From the NCBI GenBank assembly GCA_946480485.1, contig CAMLJW010000018.1, positions 1 through 23,835 on the forward strand: DNA of 23,835 nucleotides. Reading direction: 5' to 3'. The notes below the pieces were generated by a model. The model ran no database searches. It saw only the letters and a program-made list of their open reading frames with translations, and was not told the origin of the DNA. The position numbers and the translations under genes were made by a program. Position 1 is the first letter of the stretch. Each line of letters starts with the position of its first letter. This DNA comes from an uncultured Streptomyces sp. (lineage in GTDB: Bacteria > Actinomycetota > Actinomycetes > Streptomycetales > Streptomycetaceae). Below are positions 22,184 to 23,835 of the stretch, piece after piece.

Positions 22184-23835
22184 ATGTCCCACGACGGCGT
22201 CGGACCGCGCGCGGTGATGCGCTCGGTCGCGTTCCTCACGGCGGGCGTGCTCGCGGTGCCCTCGCTCTCCGGGTGTACCGAGGGGGACGAGAGCGCCCCG
22301 CCCGCCGCGGGACAGGACATCGCCCCGGCGGGGCGCGAGCTGATCGCCGACGGCGGCACCGTGCGCTGGGCCGTGGACAGCGTCCCCGAGACCCTCAACA
22401 CCTTCCAGGCCGACGCCGACGCGACCACCTCCCGGATCGCGGGCGCGGTTCTGCCCTCCATGTACCGGCTCGACGAGGCGGGCCGCCCCCAGCGCAACCC
22501 GGACTACCTGGAGTCCGCCAGGGTCATCGACCGCGAGCCCAAGCAGGTCGTGCTCTACCGGCTCAACCAGGCGGCCGTCTGGAGCGACGGCCGCGAGATC
22601 GGCGCCGCCGACTTCGCCGCCCAGTGGCGCGCCCTGTCGGGGAAGGACACCTCGTACTGGACGGCCCGCAACGCCGGATACGACCGCATCGAGAAGGTCG
22701 AGCGCGGCGACAGCGATCTCGAGGTACGGGTCACCTTCAGCAAGCGGTACGCGGACTGGCAGTCGCTCTTCTCACCGCTGTACCCGAAGGACGTCATGGG
22801 CACTCCGGGCACCTTCAACGACGGCGCCCGCCGCAAGCTGAAGGTCACCGCCGGTCCCTTCGTGATCGACAGGATCGACCGCAAGGCCGGTGACGTAACG
22901 CTGAAGCGGAACCCGCGCTGGTGGGGCCACCGTGCCAAGCTCTCCCAGCTGGTGCTGCGCGCCGTACCGCGCGAGAAGCGCGTCGCCGCGCTCGCCGACG
23001 GCCGGCTCGATCTTGCCGAGATCGGCTCCTCCGAGGCACGGCGCATCACGCTCGCCGCCCGCGACGAGGGCGACGGCAGGGGGGCGCCGCTCACCCAGGG
23101 CCCCGGCGCGGCGCTCACGCCCGGCAAGGCGCTGCGCTCGTGGGCGATCGCGCACGGCTCCGACGAGAAGTCGGCCGAGAAGGAGAGCGCCGCCCGTAGG
23201 GAGCGGGACAAGGTGACCGCCAAGTACGCCGACGAGCAGTCTGCCCTGCGCGGTTTCGTGGTCCGCAAGTCCCTCGAACCCGCCTACACGCAGCTCGCCC
23301 TGAACGGCGCCCAGGGCCCCCTCGCCGACGAACGTGTCCGCCGGGCCGTGGGCCGCGCCCTCGACCGGGCAGAGCTCGCCGGGGTCGTGCTCAAGCCGCT
23401 CGGCCTGCCCGTCGTACCCGTCGGCAGCCACCTCGCGCTCGCCGGACAGCCCGCGTACGCCGACAACAGTGACGCGCTCGGCGGTCAGGACACCGCTGAG
23501 GCACAGGATCTGCTGTCCGACGCGGGATGGGTGCGGGGCGGGCCCATCAAGGAGGAGAAGAAGGAGGCGGCCGGCAGCGAGGTCTCCGAGAAGCCGGCCC
23601 CCTCCGAGGAAGACGAGGGTACGTACATCGTCGGCGACGACGAGAAACCTGGCGCCGAGTACGACCTAACCTCCGGCCGCCCCCACGACGACGGATCGGG
23701 CTCTCGTGGCGCCGGCAAGCCCGGTGACAACGCCGAGCCCGGTGACAACGCCGAGCCGGGCGACAACGACGGCTCCTTCGTGCTCGCGCCCGCGCCCATG
23801 GCGGGGCTGGGGTCGGTGCTGCTCGGCCAGGCCGA
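22184..23835 (+). CDS. Family-5 ABC transporter solute-binding lipoprotein (3' end outside window)
   Basis: An open frame from ATG 22184 to the window end gives at least 550 residues without a stop. The N-terminus has an Arg-containing start, a hydrophobic core (SVAFLTAGVLAVPSL) and a lipobox ending at Cys31 (LSGC), so it is an exported lipoprotein. The mature part follows the SBP_bac_5 pattern: VRWAVDSVPETLNTF, LYRLNQAAVWSDGREIGAADF, an AGPFVIDRID region, and GPLADERVRRAVGRALDRAELA, typical of peptide/nickel-binding proteins. GGAGG lies eight bases upstream. Odd: a charged insert (about 285-330) and an acidic, low-complexity linker (about 450-535) containing GDNAEP repeats. Likely peptide uptake; substrate unknown. 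Confidence 0.85.
   Translation, partial: MSHDGVGPRAVMRSVAFLTAGVLAVPSLSGCTEGDESAPPAAGQDIAPAGRELIADGGTVRWAVDSVPETLNTFQADADATTSRIAGAVLPSMYRLDEAGRPQRNPDYLESARVIDREPKQVVLYRLNQAAVWSDGREIGAADFAAQWRALSGKDTSYWTARNAGYDRIEKVERGDSDLEVRVTFSKRYADWQSLFSPLYPKDVMGTPGTFNDGARRKLKVTAGPFVIDRIDRKAGDVTLKRNPRWWGHRAKLSQLVLRAVPREKRVAALADGRLDLAEIGSSEARRITLAARDEGDGRGAPLTQGPGAALTPGKALRSWAIAHGSDEKSAEKESAARRERDKVTAKYADEQSALRGFVVRKSLEPAYTQLALNGAQGPLADERVRRAVGRALDRAELAGVVLKPLGLPVVPVGSHLALAGQPAYADNSDALGGQDTAEAQDLLSDAGWVRGGPIKEEKKEAAGSEVSEKPAPSEEDEGTYIVGDDEKPGAEYDLTSGRPHDDGSGSRGAGKPGDNAEPGDNAEPGDNDGSFVLAPAPMAGLGSVLLGQA
23720..23769 (+). repeat. 18-bp coding tandem repeat (GDNAEP)
   Basis: The unit starts CCCGGTGACAACGCCGAG and occurs twice exactly (23720-23737, 23738-23755) with a partly matching third copy. 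It encodes the repeat in the linker of the solute-binding protein and is prone to copy-number change. Confidence 0.75.

Overview
The window looks like chromosomal DNA from a Streptomyces or close relative. GC content is very high, GTG and TTG starts are common, TTA codons are almost absent (two genes carry one each), and the gene families are typical of the genus: a SpoIIE-type phosphatase with a fused HATPase domain, a lone anti-sigma-type HATPase, a UTRA-domain GntR regulator, a short SPOR-like protein and an Sdh1-type succinate dehydrogenase operon. No rRNA, tRNA, CRISPR array or intact insertion sequence was seen.

Left part (1-3480): a translationally coupled pair made of a dimethylglycine/sarcosine dehydrogenase-like flavoprotein with a folate-binding GcvT half, followed by formyl-THF deformylase (purU). 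They would remove N-methyl groups onto tetrahydrofolate and release formate. A strong hairpin follows purU.

Accessory part (about 3480-10768): a decayed LacI-type regulator C-terminus, a GT4 glycosyltransferase, a DMT-family membrane transporter, a B12-dependent radical SAM enzyme resembling the hopanoid C-3 methylase HpnR, a divergent SDR oxidoreductase with an in-frame TTA codon, and a threonine-synthase-like PLP enzyme. On the right lies a patch of gene fragments: a protease P-domain piece and DUF4190/septum-formation pieces in shifted frames. Gene relics on both sides, the mixed orientation and the lack of squalene-hopene cyclase genes suggest an acquired or rearranged lipid-tailoring island.

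Middle part (10769-17640): a GntR/HutC regulator, a SPOR-like small protein, a Nudix hydrolase, a stand-alone HATPase, a five-domain PAS-PAS-GAF-PP2C-HATPase protein, and a convergent membrane-anchored coiled-coil protein with a TTA codon. The stand-alone HATPase and the HATPase end of the five-domain protein are clearly related, so this is a compact partner-switching signalling locus.

Right part (17973-23835): a minus-strand operon with a small conserved-looking ORF, then sdhC, sdhA and sdhB, all overlapping or tightly spaced. Divergent from it is an extracytoplasmic family-5 ABC solute-binding lipoprotein, cut by the window end. A near-consensus CRP-type palindrome and a perfect TATAAT lie between the two divergent units.
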